Positions 46,553 to 54,183 of a DNA stretch of 64,000 nt are shown here, in pieces (the first letter of the stretch is position 1; each line of letters opens with the position of its first letter). Under the pieces are notes generated by a model, which saw nothing but the letters and a program-made list of their open reading frames with translations, ran no database searches and was not told the DNA's origin. The position numbers and the translations under genes were made by a program. Source of the DNA: Planctomycetota bacterium (GTDB taxonomy: Bacteria; Planctomycetota; UBA8742; UBA2392); NCBI GenBank assembly GCA_020425605.1, contig JAGQRH010000002.1:1-64000 (forward strand), in the 5' to 3' direction.

Positions 46553-47023
46553 ATGAGGCATCGTGACCAGGAAACTGTGCAGGCCGCGCTGGAAGACTGG
46601 CGGGAACTGCGCGGCAAAGTCGAGCGCGAAGGCGGCGAGCAGTACGAGAAGCCGGTGCTCGTCAAGTTCCTCGACAGCGGAACGTTTGAGGTGATGGACC
46701 GCGACATCGTCGAAGACGAATTCTATGTACTTCGGCGCTTCAAGATCCTGCGTGAATTGGACGCCACAGGCAAAGACCTGGAGCAGGCCATCCGCGATTC
46801 CAGGCGCGAAACACCTCAGCGAAGCCAGAATTCAGGTCAGCGCCGCAGTGGCGGACGCCCGCGAACGGGCAAGAATGGCCCGAAGCCAGCGGACGGCAAG
46901 TCCGGCGAATCCAAGTCGGGAGGCGGCAAGTCCAACGCCAAACGTGGTAATCGACGCGGCCGCCGTCGTGGCCGTCGCACCGGCAAACGCGGGCCTGAGA
47001 AGGGTGGCGCCAGGCCGGAATGA
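46553..47023 (+). CDS. hypothetical protein with basic Gly/Arg/Lys-rich tail
   Basis: GGAG at 46544-46547 selects the ATG at 46553 (156 aa); the much longer open frame upstream is the shadow of the lipoprotein gene. Residues 1-85 are a mixed, helical domain (LEDWRELRGKVEREGGEQYE, then KPVLVKFLDSGTFEVMDRDI). Residues 86-156 are almost all Arg, Lys, Gly, Ser and Pro, with GNRRGRRRGRRTGKRG, suggesting RNA or DNA binding. I recognise no family. It lies 83 nt before the ClpP gene on the same strand. Confidence 0.65.
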   Translation: MRHRDQETVQAALEDWRELRGKVEREGGEQYEKPVLVKFLDSGTFEVMDRDIVEDEFYVLRRFKILRELDATGKDLEQAIRDSRRETPQRSQNSGQRRSGGRPRTGKNGPKPADGKSGESKSGGGKSNAKRGNRRGRRRGRRTGKRGPEKGGARPE

Positions 47024-47106
47024 CCGCGCCTTGACCGCTTGCGGGACTGATGTTGAAGTTCGAGACGTTATGCGGCGGGCAACTTTCAGCCTGCACGGAG
47101 ACCAAG

Positions 47107-47748
47107 ATGACCGAATATGATCCTTCCCGCCTGTATCTCGGCGACGATGACGACGACGAAGGCGGAGACGAAGAGAAAAAGGGCGGCGAGGGTGGAAACG
47201 GCGACCGCGCCCTTACCAACAAGCTGCTCAAGAGCCGAACAATCATCATCAGCAAGCAGGTAGACGACAAACTCGCCGCGGCCGTGATTGCGCAACTTCG
47301 TATCCTGGAAGATGACGATGCGAAGAAGCCGATCACGTTCATCGTGAACAGTCCGGGTGGCAGCGCCGACAGCGGCTTTGCAATCCACGACTACGCACGC
47401 TTTGTAAAGCCGCCGGTGCGCAGCATCGTGTGCGGGATCTGTGCGAGCGCTGCTGTGATGATTCACCTCGGTGCCGACAAGGAAAACCGCTACTGCACTC
47501 CTTCGAGCCGCTTCCTGTTGCACCAGCCCTCGATGGGCGGACGCGGACAGGCCAGCGACCTCGAGATCCTGAGTGCCGAGATCGATCGCATCAAGGCGCT
47601 GTACAACCAGATCGTCAGCCGTGAAACCGGCCGTGCGGTGAAGCAGATCGACAAGGACGTCCATCGCGACTTCTGGATTCCTGCAGAAGGCGCCGCGGAG
47701 TACGGGCTTGTGAAGGCCGTCGTCAGCAGCCGCAATGAGATCGAATAG
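47107..47748 (+). CDS. clpP: ClpP-family serine peptidase
   Basis: The 213-aa product has the catalytic triad Ser114 (GICASAAVM), His139 (LLHQPSMGG) and Asp188 (VHRDFW), with the same 25- and 49-residue spacings as E. coli ClpP. GGAG lies 6 nt before the ATG. The first 35 residues are extremely Asp/Glu/Gly-rich, unlike the usual short propeptide, and would have to be cleaved or displaced for the N-terminal gate. No ClpX or ClpA gene adjoins, so this may be one of several ClpP forms. The next gene begins directly after its stop. Confidence 0.88.
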   Translation: MTEYDPSRLYLGDDDDDEGGDEEKKGGEGGNGDRALTNKLLKSRTIIISKQVDDKLAAAVIAQLRILEDDDAKKPITFIVNSPGGSADSGFAIHDYARFVKPPVRSIVCGICASAAVMIHLGADKENRYCTPSSRFLLHQPSMGGRGQASDLEILSAEIDRIKALYNQIVSRETGRAVKQIDKDVHRDFWIPAEGAAEYGLVKAVVSSRNEIE

Positions 47749-49089
47749 GTGCAGCCTGTGGGCTCAAGTACTCGACTGCTGTCCGGTTTGCTTCTGTGCT
47801 TGATTGCGCTGAGTGCCTGCACGGGCGAATTTGACCAGCGACAGGACAAGGCCAATACGCAGGGCTTCGGGGCTGGGTCCGTAGGCACGGTCGCGAACCC
47901 TGAGACATCGCGCTACATTCGCGGCGGGGTTTCGATGGCGGGGGCGGTTCGGGACGCGAACGTCATCCTTCGCCCCATACTTGCCGATGGAAGCGTTGAC
48001 CTCGACGACAACCACGCACTCGGTAACACCGTCACGTTTGCCAACGGCATCTACCAGGCGTTCCTGACGGACAAGACCTATCGCGGCCCCATTCTCGTTG
48101 AAGTCAGCGGTGGGACCGGGGTTACTGGCGCAAATCCTGCCACGGCACTTTCCAACCGCTGGCACGACATGCTTGCGGGGCACAAGCTGTATTCAGTCGT
48201 TCCCTTTTATCAGGGCTACAACATCTCCGACGTGGACGTCACGCCGCTGACGAGCGTCGCCGTTGCACGTAGCCTCTCATTCGATGGCAGCGTAGCAGGC
48301 GTATTGGGCGGCGTTTCAACAGGAATGTTTGGGTTGTGCTGCCAGCAAGTAGCCGAATTCTTCGGGCTTGGGGGCATTCGCGCCCTCATGCCAAAAGACT
48401 TTGCGGCCAGCGGCTCATTCGGCAGCGCAGAGCTATACGCGTACGTGATTGCGGGGCTCAGCCAGGTAGCCAAAGACATCGGCGTCACCAACGTTTTCGA
48501 CTTCTGGCAGGGGCTGTATGAAGATGCCCTGGATGATGGAGAACTCAACGGCTCGATTTCCATTGTCCCGAACACACCCATCAGCATGCCCGATCTGGGA
48601 ACTGCCGCTTTGCTTGGTGATGCGCTGTTCAACAACTACATGGATCCGAACAACCTTGAGCGCAGAGGCGGCGTGAACAACACGCAAGTCGCCGCAGGCA
48701 GCCTGGTCGACACGTTGATTACAGCGCTCAATACATCGCGGGACATTGACACGGCCGTCCGTGCCTATGACCTGGTGTTGTTGGTGCCGCTGAGCCTGAA
48801 CATGGTCCGAGGCGAGATCTATGCCAGCCGGATTGAGGCGTTGGACCAGATCGGCTCCAGCATCAGCTTTCACCCGTACGGTGATTCAGGTGGCCCAAGC
48901 TTCGTGGAGTTCGCCTGGAGTTCCAGCTCGCCAGCCAATGTGAGCATCCAGCAGTACGGGCGCATCACGGTTGATGCGGCGGCAACGAAGGGACAGTACA
49001 CGGTGACCCTCACCGTGCAGCCACTGGCGGGGCAGACGTATGTCACCGGCCCCACGAAGACGTTCAATATTGCTGTTAATGTGAATTAG
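47749..49089 (+). CDS. lipoprotein of unknown function
   Basis: A GTG at 47749 touches the clpP stop; a second GTG at 47758, with AGG upstream, is equally good. The 446-aa product has a lipoprotein signal with box IALSAC near residue 24. It then contains Gly-rich strand patterns and a region with VDVTPLTSVAVARSLSF. The end (VEFAWSSSSPANVSIQQYGR, then ITVDAAATKGQYTVTLTVQP) looks like a bacterial Ig/BIG domain. I cannot name a family for the middle part. Its coupling to clpP is unusual and probably shared only at the transcript level. Confidence 0.65.
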   Translation: MQPVGSSTRLLSGLLLCLIALSACTGEFDQRQDKANTQGFGAGSVGTVANPETSRYIRGGVSMAGAVRDANVILRPILADGSVDLDDNHALGNTVTFANGIYQAFLTDKTYRGPILVEVSGGTGVTGANPATALSNRWHDMLAGHKLYSVVPFYQGYNISDVDVTPLTSVAVARSLSFDGSVAGVLGGVSTGMFGLCCQQVAEFFGLGGIRALMPKDFAASGSFGSAELYAYVIAGLSQVAKDIGVTNVFDFWQGLYEDALDDGELNGSISIVPNTPISMPDLGTAALLGDALFNNYMDPNNLERRGGVNNTQVAAGSLVDTLITALNTSRDIDTAVRAYDLVLLVPLSLNMVRGEIYASRIEALDQIGSSISFHPYGDSGGPSFVEFAWSSSSPANVSIQQYGRITVDAAATKGQYTVTLTVQPLAGQTYVTGPTKTFNIAVNVN

Positions 49090-49096
49090 GCGGACG

Positions 49097-49768
49097 CTAG
49101 ACGCCCAGCGGCACTTCGCCAAACTGTGGATCGACGAAAACCGGCACGCCTGACTTGTTGGAATTCTCGACCAGCGTGCGCATGGCCGCCACGCCCCACT
49201 TGGCCCAGAACCGCCGACCAACACCTTCCTGTTTCTCGAACTTCGACATGTCCTGCCGGGAAAGCTTCACAAACGAGCCGAATTGTCGAACGCCGATGGT
49301 GTGTTCTACCGCAACGTACTCATCCAGCTTGTCCAGCTCGTTCCGGATGTGAGTACCGGAGCAGATGACGTATGGGTGTGCTCGACCTTCGACTTCAGCC
49401 TGGATCGGTACCGGGAAGTCGAAGGGAACCACGATCGCGTCGTTCTGGCCCATGAGGACCAGGTGAAGGCTACCCGTCCAGGCATTCTCTTCGATGACCT
49501 CTTCCGGGGTCGTGCCGTCGAGAAAGCAGGCGAACTCGTGCAACGGCTGAAGGAAATTGAACCGGTCGCACTGGAAATGGGCGATCGGGTCGAGCCTGCG
49601 CTTGAACAGGTCGGCGATTGCGCGCTTCTGTCCGGGCAGTTTCTCGACCAGGCGGGACTCGGCCGCCTTCATCTTTGCCAGTTCCAGGGCGTAGTCCTGC
49701 TTGGGCAGGTGCTGCTTGCTGGCTGCAAGATGATTGGGGACTCCCAATACTCGGGCGTCGAACTTCAT
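49097..49768 (-). CDS. hypothetical protein, 223 aa
   Basis: I recognise no family. The ATG at 49768 is chosen because the open frame upstream runs antisense into rplM. The protein has a helical, basic middle (LAKMKAAESRLVEKLPGQKR), a hydrophobic strand block with LHLVLMGQNDAIVVPFDFPV, and HPYVICSGTHIRNELDKLDE. The end (VPVFVDPQFGEVPLGV) is strand-rich. No signal peptide is seen. It converges on the lipoprotein gene with 7 nt between stop codons, and its start lies close to the ribosomal promoter. It might be a small regulatory or enzyme subunit. Confidence 0.5.
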   Translation of the reverse strand: MKFDARVLGVPNHLAASKQHLPKQDYALELAKMKAAESRLVEKLPGQKRAIADLFKRRLDPIAHFQCDRFNFLQPLHEFACFLDGTTPEEVIEENAWTGSLHLVLMGQNDAIVVPFDFPVPIQAEVEGRAHPYVICSGTHIRNELDKLDEYVAVEHTIGVRQFGSFVKLSRQDMSKFEKQEGVGRRFWAKWGVAAMRTLVENSNKSGVPVFVDPQFGEVPLGV

Positions 49769-49845
49769 GCCAAACTCGATCGAATCTGGGGGTAAAGCAC
49801 TAGCTAACCATGCGTCATCACGGGCCACAATAGAGTCACCCTCTA

Positions 49846-49873
49846 TTGACACCCATTTGCCCCCTGCTATTTT
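49846..49873 (+). promoter_or_regulatory. sigma-70 promoter of rplM-rpsI
   Basis: TTGACA (49846-49851) matches the -35 consensus exactly. After 16 bp, TATTTT (49868-49873) forms the -10, preceded by TGC as an extended -10. Transcription would begin near 49880, about 42 nt before the rplM ATG. This is the clearest promoter in the window. Confidence 0.65.
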
Positions 49874-49921
49874 CTTCGCCCCTCCGCTGTTGGCGGCGGG
49901 CTTTGCATTTGAGGGAAGACC

Positions 49922-50401
49922 ATGACAGTAGCGTATTCGCAGCGTAGCTTTCAGGCCAAGCAACCCGAAGTGAAGCCAGAGTGGCACGAGATTGACGCCG
50001 CCGGCCAGAACCTCGGCCGTATGGCTAACAAGATCGCCACTTTGCTGATGGGCAAGCACAAGCCGGGCTATACCGCCCACGTTGATACAGGCGACTTCGT
50101 CATCGTCACCAACGTTGAAAAGGTCGCTGTGACCGGCCGCAAGAACAAGCAGAAGATCTACCAGAGCTTCAGCGGCTGGCCGAGCGGCCGCAAGCTGCTG
50201 ACGTTTGATGAGCAGATCGAAAAGAACCCCGAGAAGGTCGTGATGCTGGCCGTGCGCCGCATGCTGCCGAAGACCAAGCTCGGCGCCCGTATGCTGAAGA
50301 AGCTGAAGCTGTACGCCGGGACGGAGCATCCGCACAAGGCGCAGCAGCCCAAACCGTTCATTATCACTTACGGCCAGAAGGCCGAGCTGGAAGGCAAGTA
50401 A
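49922..50401 (+). CDS. rplM: 50S ribosomal protein L13
   Basis: The 159-aa product has the L13 core: WHEIDAAGQNLGRMANKIAT, the GKHKPGYTAHVDTGDFVIV block, MLPKTKLGARMLKKLKLYAG and a final EHPHKAQQP. L13 binds 23S rRNA early in 50S assembly. The length is slightly above E. coli's 142 because of an N-terminal extension of about 18 residues. GGAAGACC lies before the ATG. The stop overlaps the rpsI start by one base (TAATG), so the two are translationally coupled. The pairing with rpsI is the standard bacterial arrangement. Confidence 0.97.
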   Translation: MTVAYSQRSFQAKQPEVKPEWHEIDAAGQNLGRMANKIATLLMGKHKPGYTAHVDTGDFVIVTNVEKVAVTGRKNKQKIYQSFSGWPSGRKLLTFDEQIEKNPEKVVMLAVRRMLPKTKLGARMLKKLKLYAGTEHPHKAQQPKPFIITYGQKAELEGK

Positions 50402-50796
50402 TGGCAGACACTGAGATCATCTGGGGCCTCGGCCGCCGCAAGACTGCAGTTGCCCGCGTGCGCATCAAGACCGGCACCGGCGAAGTCTTCATCAACAAGC
50501 GCCCGATCAATGAGTACTTCCCCAACCAGCTTGAGCGCCTCTCCGTGGCCAAGCCGTTCAGCGTGACGGAGTTGGCCGGCAAGTTTGATGTTCATGCCAA
50601 CGTGCATGGCGGCGGGCCGGCCGCACAGGCCCAGGCCGTGCGCCTCGGCATTTCGCGCGCGCTGATCAAGGTGAATAAGGAGCTCGAAAGTAAGCTCAAG
50701 GAAACCGACCTGCTGACACGCGATTCCCGAATGAAGGAACGCAAGAAGTACGGCCGTCGTGGCGCACGCCGCGGCTTCCAGTTCAGCAAGCGCTAG
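50401..50796 (+). CDS. rpsI: 30S ribosomal protein S9
   Basis: The 131-aa product is a standard S9: GLGRRKTAVARVRIKTGTGE at the N-terminus, VHANVHGGGPAAQAQAVRLG in the middle, and the conserved basic C-terminus ending RRGARRGFQFSKR, which reaches toward the P-site tRNA anticodon. It starts in the TAATG overlap with rplM. The downstream menaquinone methyltransferase follows after 58 nt, so it may be read from the same transcript. Confidence 0.97.
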   Translation: MADTEIIWGLGRRKTAVARVRIKTGTGEVFINKRPINEYFPNQLERLSVAKPFSVTELAGKFDVHANVHGGGPAAQAQAVRLGISRALIKVNKELESKLKETDLLTRDSRMKERKKYGRRGARRGFQFSKR

Positions 50797-50854
50797 CAGG
50801 ATTCGCTTTGTATGCTCGCGGCGGCCGGAATTCCGGCCGCCGTTTGCTTTGACG

Positions 50855-51616
50855 ATGCCGACGACGACGGAACAAGAGCCAAAACTGCGAGGCGACTCGC
50901 CGGTTGATCCCAAGGACAACCAGCGCGGGCCGAAAGTGCGTGCGATGTTCGCGGGCATCGCGGGTCGCTATGACTTGCTGAATCGCATCATCAGTGGCGG
51001 ACGCGACCAGGCTTGGCGTAAGCGCACGGTGAAGATGGCCGCGCTGACCGGCGGGGAGGCGGTGCTGGATGTCTGCTGCGGCACCGGCGATCTGGCCTTG
51101 ATGTTCCAACGGGCCAAGGCAAAGCCTGCGCGCGTAATCGCCAGCGACTTCACGCCCGAGATGCTGGTGCTGGCCGCCGCCAAGGCGCGCAAGGCAGGTG
51201 TCGAGCTGCCATTGTTCGCGGCCGACGCGCTATGCCTGCCGCTGCCGGACGCGTGCGTGGATGTAGTATCCGTCGGATACGGCGTGCGTAACTTTCAGAA
51301 CATCGATGCCGGCCTGCGTGAGCTCGCCCGAGTACTCAGGCCCGGCGGCCGCCTTGCGATTCTTGAGGCCACCCCAGCGCGCGGGATCATCGGCCGATTC
51401 GCAAACTGGTACATCAACCGTGTAATCCCGTGGCTGGGCAACCTGCTGACGCGCTCCAACGCCCGTGCTTACAGCTATCTCGCTGACAGCATCCAGTTGT
51501 TTCCTGACGCGCCCGCACTCAAGGCGCGGCTGGAGGCTGCCGGGTTCACGGACGTCAGATTCCGCAAGCTGAACCTCGGCACCATGGCCATCCATGTAGG
51601 CGTTCGCGCAAGTTAG
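50855..51616 (+). CDS. ubiE: UbiE/MenG-type quinone methyltransferase
   Basis: UbiE/MenG methylates demethylmenaquinone or the ubiquinone precursor. The 253-aa product has the family's opening FAGIAGRYDLLNRIISGGRD, motif I VLDVCCGTGDLAL near residue 70, SYGVRNF-type VGYGVRNFQNI, and LRPGGRLAILEAT. The ATG at 50855 is chosen because the frame upstream overlaps rpsI and is compositionally odd. No strong ribosome-binding site is seen. Whether the cell uses menaquinone or ubiquinone cannot be told; menaquinone is likelier if the lineage is as inferred. Confidence 0.9.
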   Translation: MPTTTEQEPKLRGDSPVDPKDNQRGPKVRAMFAGIAGRYDLLNRIISGGRDQAWRKRTVKMAALTGGEAVLDVCCGTGDLALMFQRAKAKPARVIASDFTPEMLVLAAAKARKAGVELPLFAADALCLPLPDACVDVVSVGYGVRNFQNIDAGLRELARVLRPGGRLAILEATPARGIIGRFANWYINRVIPWLGNLLTRSNARAYSYLADSIQLFPDAPALKARLEAAGFTDVRFRKLNLGTMAIHVGVRAS

Positions 51617-51685
51617 GGAAAACTTAGCGTTGCAACGGACGCCCCCGGCGCTATTAACTCAGCCCAACCTTTCCGGGAGCGTGTG

Positions 51686-52615
51686 GTGGCAGACAAGAAA
51701 AAGAAGATGGGCCTGATCAAGAAGCTCGTGCTGTTTGGCGGCGTGGGTTTTGTCGGGCTGGTCGCGGTTGCCTTTGTTGGTCTCTACTTCGCATCCAGCA
51801 GAGCGCTGGCGCAGGATCAGTCGCTGGAGGTGGAGGCCATCGAGATCCCGGAAGGTGACTCCGATGCGATCGAACGCGGCAAGTACCTCGTCGATCATGT
51901 TATGGGCTGCGCACACAGCGATTGCCACCGGGCGGACATGGGCGGCGGTGCCGTGATCGATGAACAGCCCATCGGTCGCGTCTACGCTCCGAATCTTACC
52001 GCGGGCAAAGGCAGTGCTACTGCGAACTATGACTCGAAGGACTGGGTTCGCGTCATCCGCCACGGGCTGAAGAAAGACGGGAAGCGCGCGCTGATCATGC
52101 CGTCGGAAGATTTCTGGGTGTACCCGGACTCCGACATCGGCGCGGCCGTTGCGTACATCAAGTCGCTGCCGGCTGTGGACCGCGAGAACCCCGGGCACTC
52201 ACTCGGGCCGATCGGCATGCTGATTGTGGCAACTGAGCCGGTGTTCGCCTGGGACAAGATCGACCACAGCAAAGAGCGACCGAAGGCTGAGCCTGGGCCA
52301 ACCAAGGAGTGGGGCGAAGTTCTGGCAGGCTCATGCCGCGGCTGTCACGGCGAAACGCTATCTGGCGGCAAGATTCCAGGTGGTGACCCGAGTTGGCCCG
52401 AGTCGCGCAACATTACGCCGGATGAAGCCACCGGGATCGGCAAGTGGGAATTCGCGGACTTCGAGAAGGCTTTCCGGCACGGCGAACGGCCGGACGGAAC
52501 CAAACTGCACGAGGCCATGCCCTACCGCATGTTCGAGGGCATGAATGACGACGATGTCGAGGCACTCTGGAAGTACCTGAAAACAGTGCAGCCCAAGCCG
52601 GCCGGCGGCCGTTAG
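51686..52615 (+). CDS. di-haem cytochrome c with one CX4CH haem site
   Basis: GGGAG at 51675-51679 is 6 nt before the GTG at 51686 (GTG 51683 is an alternative). The 309-aa product has an N-terminal anchor (LVLFGGVGFVGLVAVAFVGLYF). The first haem motif is CAHSDCH (Cys75, Cys80, His81), with four residues between the cysteines instead of two. The second is CRGCH (Cys217, Cys220, His221). Each is followed by a typical class I pattern (PNLTAGKGS and NITPDEATGIGKW), and MPYRMF may supply the distal ligand. It probably carries electrons in the periplasm. It ends in a perfect intrinsic terminator. Confidence 0.85.
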   Translation: MADKKKKMGLIKKLVLFGGVGFVGLVAVAFVGLYFASSRALAQDQSLEVEAIEIPEGDSDAIERGKYLVDHVMGCAHSDCHRADMGGGAVIDEQPIGRVYAPNLTAGKGSATANYDSKDWVRVIRHGLKKDGKRALIMPSEDFWVYPDSDIGAAVAYIKSLPAVDRENPGHSLGPIGMLIVATEPVFAWDKIDHSKERPKAEPGPTKEWGEVLAGSCRGCHGETLSGGKIPGGDPSWPESRNITPDEATGIGKWEFADFEKAFRHGERPDGTKLHEAMPYRMFEGMNDDDVEALWKYLKTVQPKPAGGR

Positions 52616-52629
52616 TCGTTGGAACGTGG

Positions 52630-52658
52630 ACCGACCCCACCCTTTGGGTGGGGTCGGT
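52630..52658 (+). terminator. intrinsic terminator of the cytochrome c gene
   Basis: ACCGACCCCACCC (52630-52642), loop TTT, GGGTGGGGTCGGT (52646-52658) is a perfect 13-bp stem 14 nt after the stop codon, followed by TTTGCTTGTT. The arms share the GGGGTCG core of other gene-end hairpins here. Confidence 0.85.
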
Positions 52659-52701
52659 TTGCTTGTTACCTTGTTGCGACTTTGCCTCAATGCGAGAACA
52701 C

Positions 52702-54135
52702 ATGCCGAAACTGCTGCTGGTTGGTCTTTGCCTGCTGTGCTCCGCAGCTTCTTTCGCACAGGACCAGAACTACTGGGCCCAGCAGTACGGAACCCGTTCC
52801 CACATGCTGGGCGGTGCTGTGGTCGGCGGAGTGGATGACACCAGCGCGGGTTACTACAACCCCGCTCGGCTTGCGTTCATAGACAACCCGTCACTTTCCG
52901 TCAGCGCGACAGTCTACCAGCTCAGCCGCTATTTCGTCCGCGACGGGGCGGGTAGGGATCGTGATCTCGATGCATTGAACTGGCGTGTGATACCTTCGCT
53001 CGTCTCCGGTATTCACCTGTTCGAGTTTGCTCCCGGGCACTCTTTCGGCCACACGATCATGGCCCGCCACTATTACGGGAATAGCGTAAGCGTGCGACGC
53101 GAGGCGCGTGAAAACGTCATCGGCGATGTTCGCAGCCCGGGCGATGAAGACTACACCGCACAGATCACAGCCGACCTCGACCTTCAGGAGTATTGGCTGG
53201 GCCTCAGCTGGGCATGGAAGCTGACAGATCAACTTTCTTTTGGCGCAACGATGTTTGGCGGGCTGCGCACCGAGAAGCTGCTGGCGGACGTAGACGCGCG
53301 AGCAGTCTGGTTCAACGGCACGGCGTTTGAGGCAGCCGCGATCGAGAATTCGACCTACGTGAACTACGTCGACGTACGCGCGTTCTGGAAGATCGGGCTA
53401 GCACTCGACCTTGGATCATTCAAGGCTGGGGTTGCTGTGACGACCCAGTCCGTCCATTTGTGGGGTGAGGGCACGGTTTCCCGCGACCTGGAGATCTTGA
53501 ACATCGACCCGGATCAGGACGGGGTGGGTGCTTCGCTGGTGCTGAATGATCGTCAGGACGCCCGGCCGACGGAATTCCGCTCGCCCTGGTCACTCTCGGC
53601 CGGGGCAGAATTGACGGTACTGCCGTCCAGGACGCGCATCTGTGCCAGTGTTGAGTGGTTCCTGCCTGTCGGCTCCTGGACTGTGATTCGCCCGGAGAGC
53701 GGTGCGTTTTTGCAGGGGGCGACGACTTTGATCGGCGGCTCGAATGACTTCTTGAAAGTCAGGCACGGGTCGAACGGCGTTTTCAACGTGGCGGCCGGCA
53801 TCAGCCAGCCCTTCGGCTACTGGCTCATTGGCGACTGGACGGGCCACTGGGGCTTCTACACGGACTTTTCGTCGAACATCGCGAAGCACGACGACGCCAT
53901 CCGGCTCGGTGCAACGGAATGGGATCTCTACCACGGATTGACGGGCGTTACCGTCGCCTCCGGCAAGAGCGAGTTCGGTCTGGGTGTACACTTCACGATC
54001 GGCAGCGATTCCGTAGAGCAGAACATCAATCTGGACGGGCCGACGGAGCAGACTCTCCTGCTGGGCGTCTCGGAGAGCGCCCGTGGGGTGTACTGGGCGA
54101 TCGGCATCATCGTCGGCTACACCTATTTCTTCTGA
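52702..54135 (+). CDS. outer-membrane beta-barrel protein, FadL-like
   Basis: The 477-aa product has a signal peptide (LLLVGLCLLCSAASFAQ) and then QYGTRSHMLGGAVVGGVDDT followed by SAGYYNPARLAF, the conserved start of FadL/OmpP1-type hydrophobic-compound transporters. The rest alternates aromatic strands and polar loops, and the protein ends in VGYTYFF, so the C-terminal Phe fits outer-membrane barrel export. ATGs at 52690 and 52702 are both possible; 52702 begins the signal peptide directly. It lies alone between two terminated genes. The transported substrate is unknown. Confidence 0.7.
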   Translation: MPKLLLVGLCLLCSAASFAQDQNYWAQQYGTRSHMLGGAVVGGVDDTSAGYYNPARLAFIDNPSLSVSATVYQLSRYFVRDGAGRDRDLDALNWRVIPSLVSGIHLFEFAPGHSFGHTIMARHYYGNSVSVRREARENVIGDVRSPGDEDYTAQITADLDLQEYWLGLSWAWKLTDQLSFGATMFGGLRTEKLLADVDARAVWFNGTAFEAAAIENSTYVNYVDVRAFWKIGLALDLGSFKAGVAVTTQSVHLWGEGTVSRDLEILNIDPDQDGVGASLVLNDRQDARPTEFRSPWSLSAGAELTVLPSRTRICASVEWFLPVGSWTVIRPESGAFLQGATTLIGGSNDFLKVRHGSNGVFNVAAGISQPFGYWLIGDWTGHWGFYTDFSSNIAKHDDAIRLGATEWDLYHGLTGVTVASGKSEFGLGVHFTIGSDSVEQNINLDGPTEQTLLLGVSESARGVYWAIGIIVGYTYFF

Positions 54136-54183
54136 ACGAGGGCCTATAGACTGGATCGGCCAAGTGGGGCTGCTGGAGCAAGC

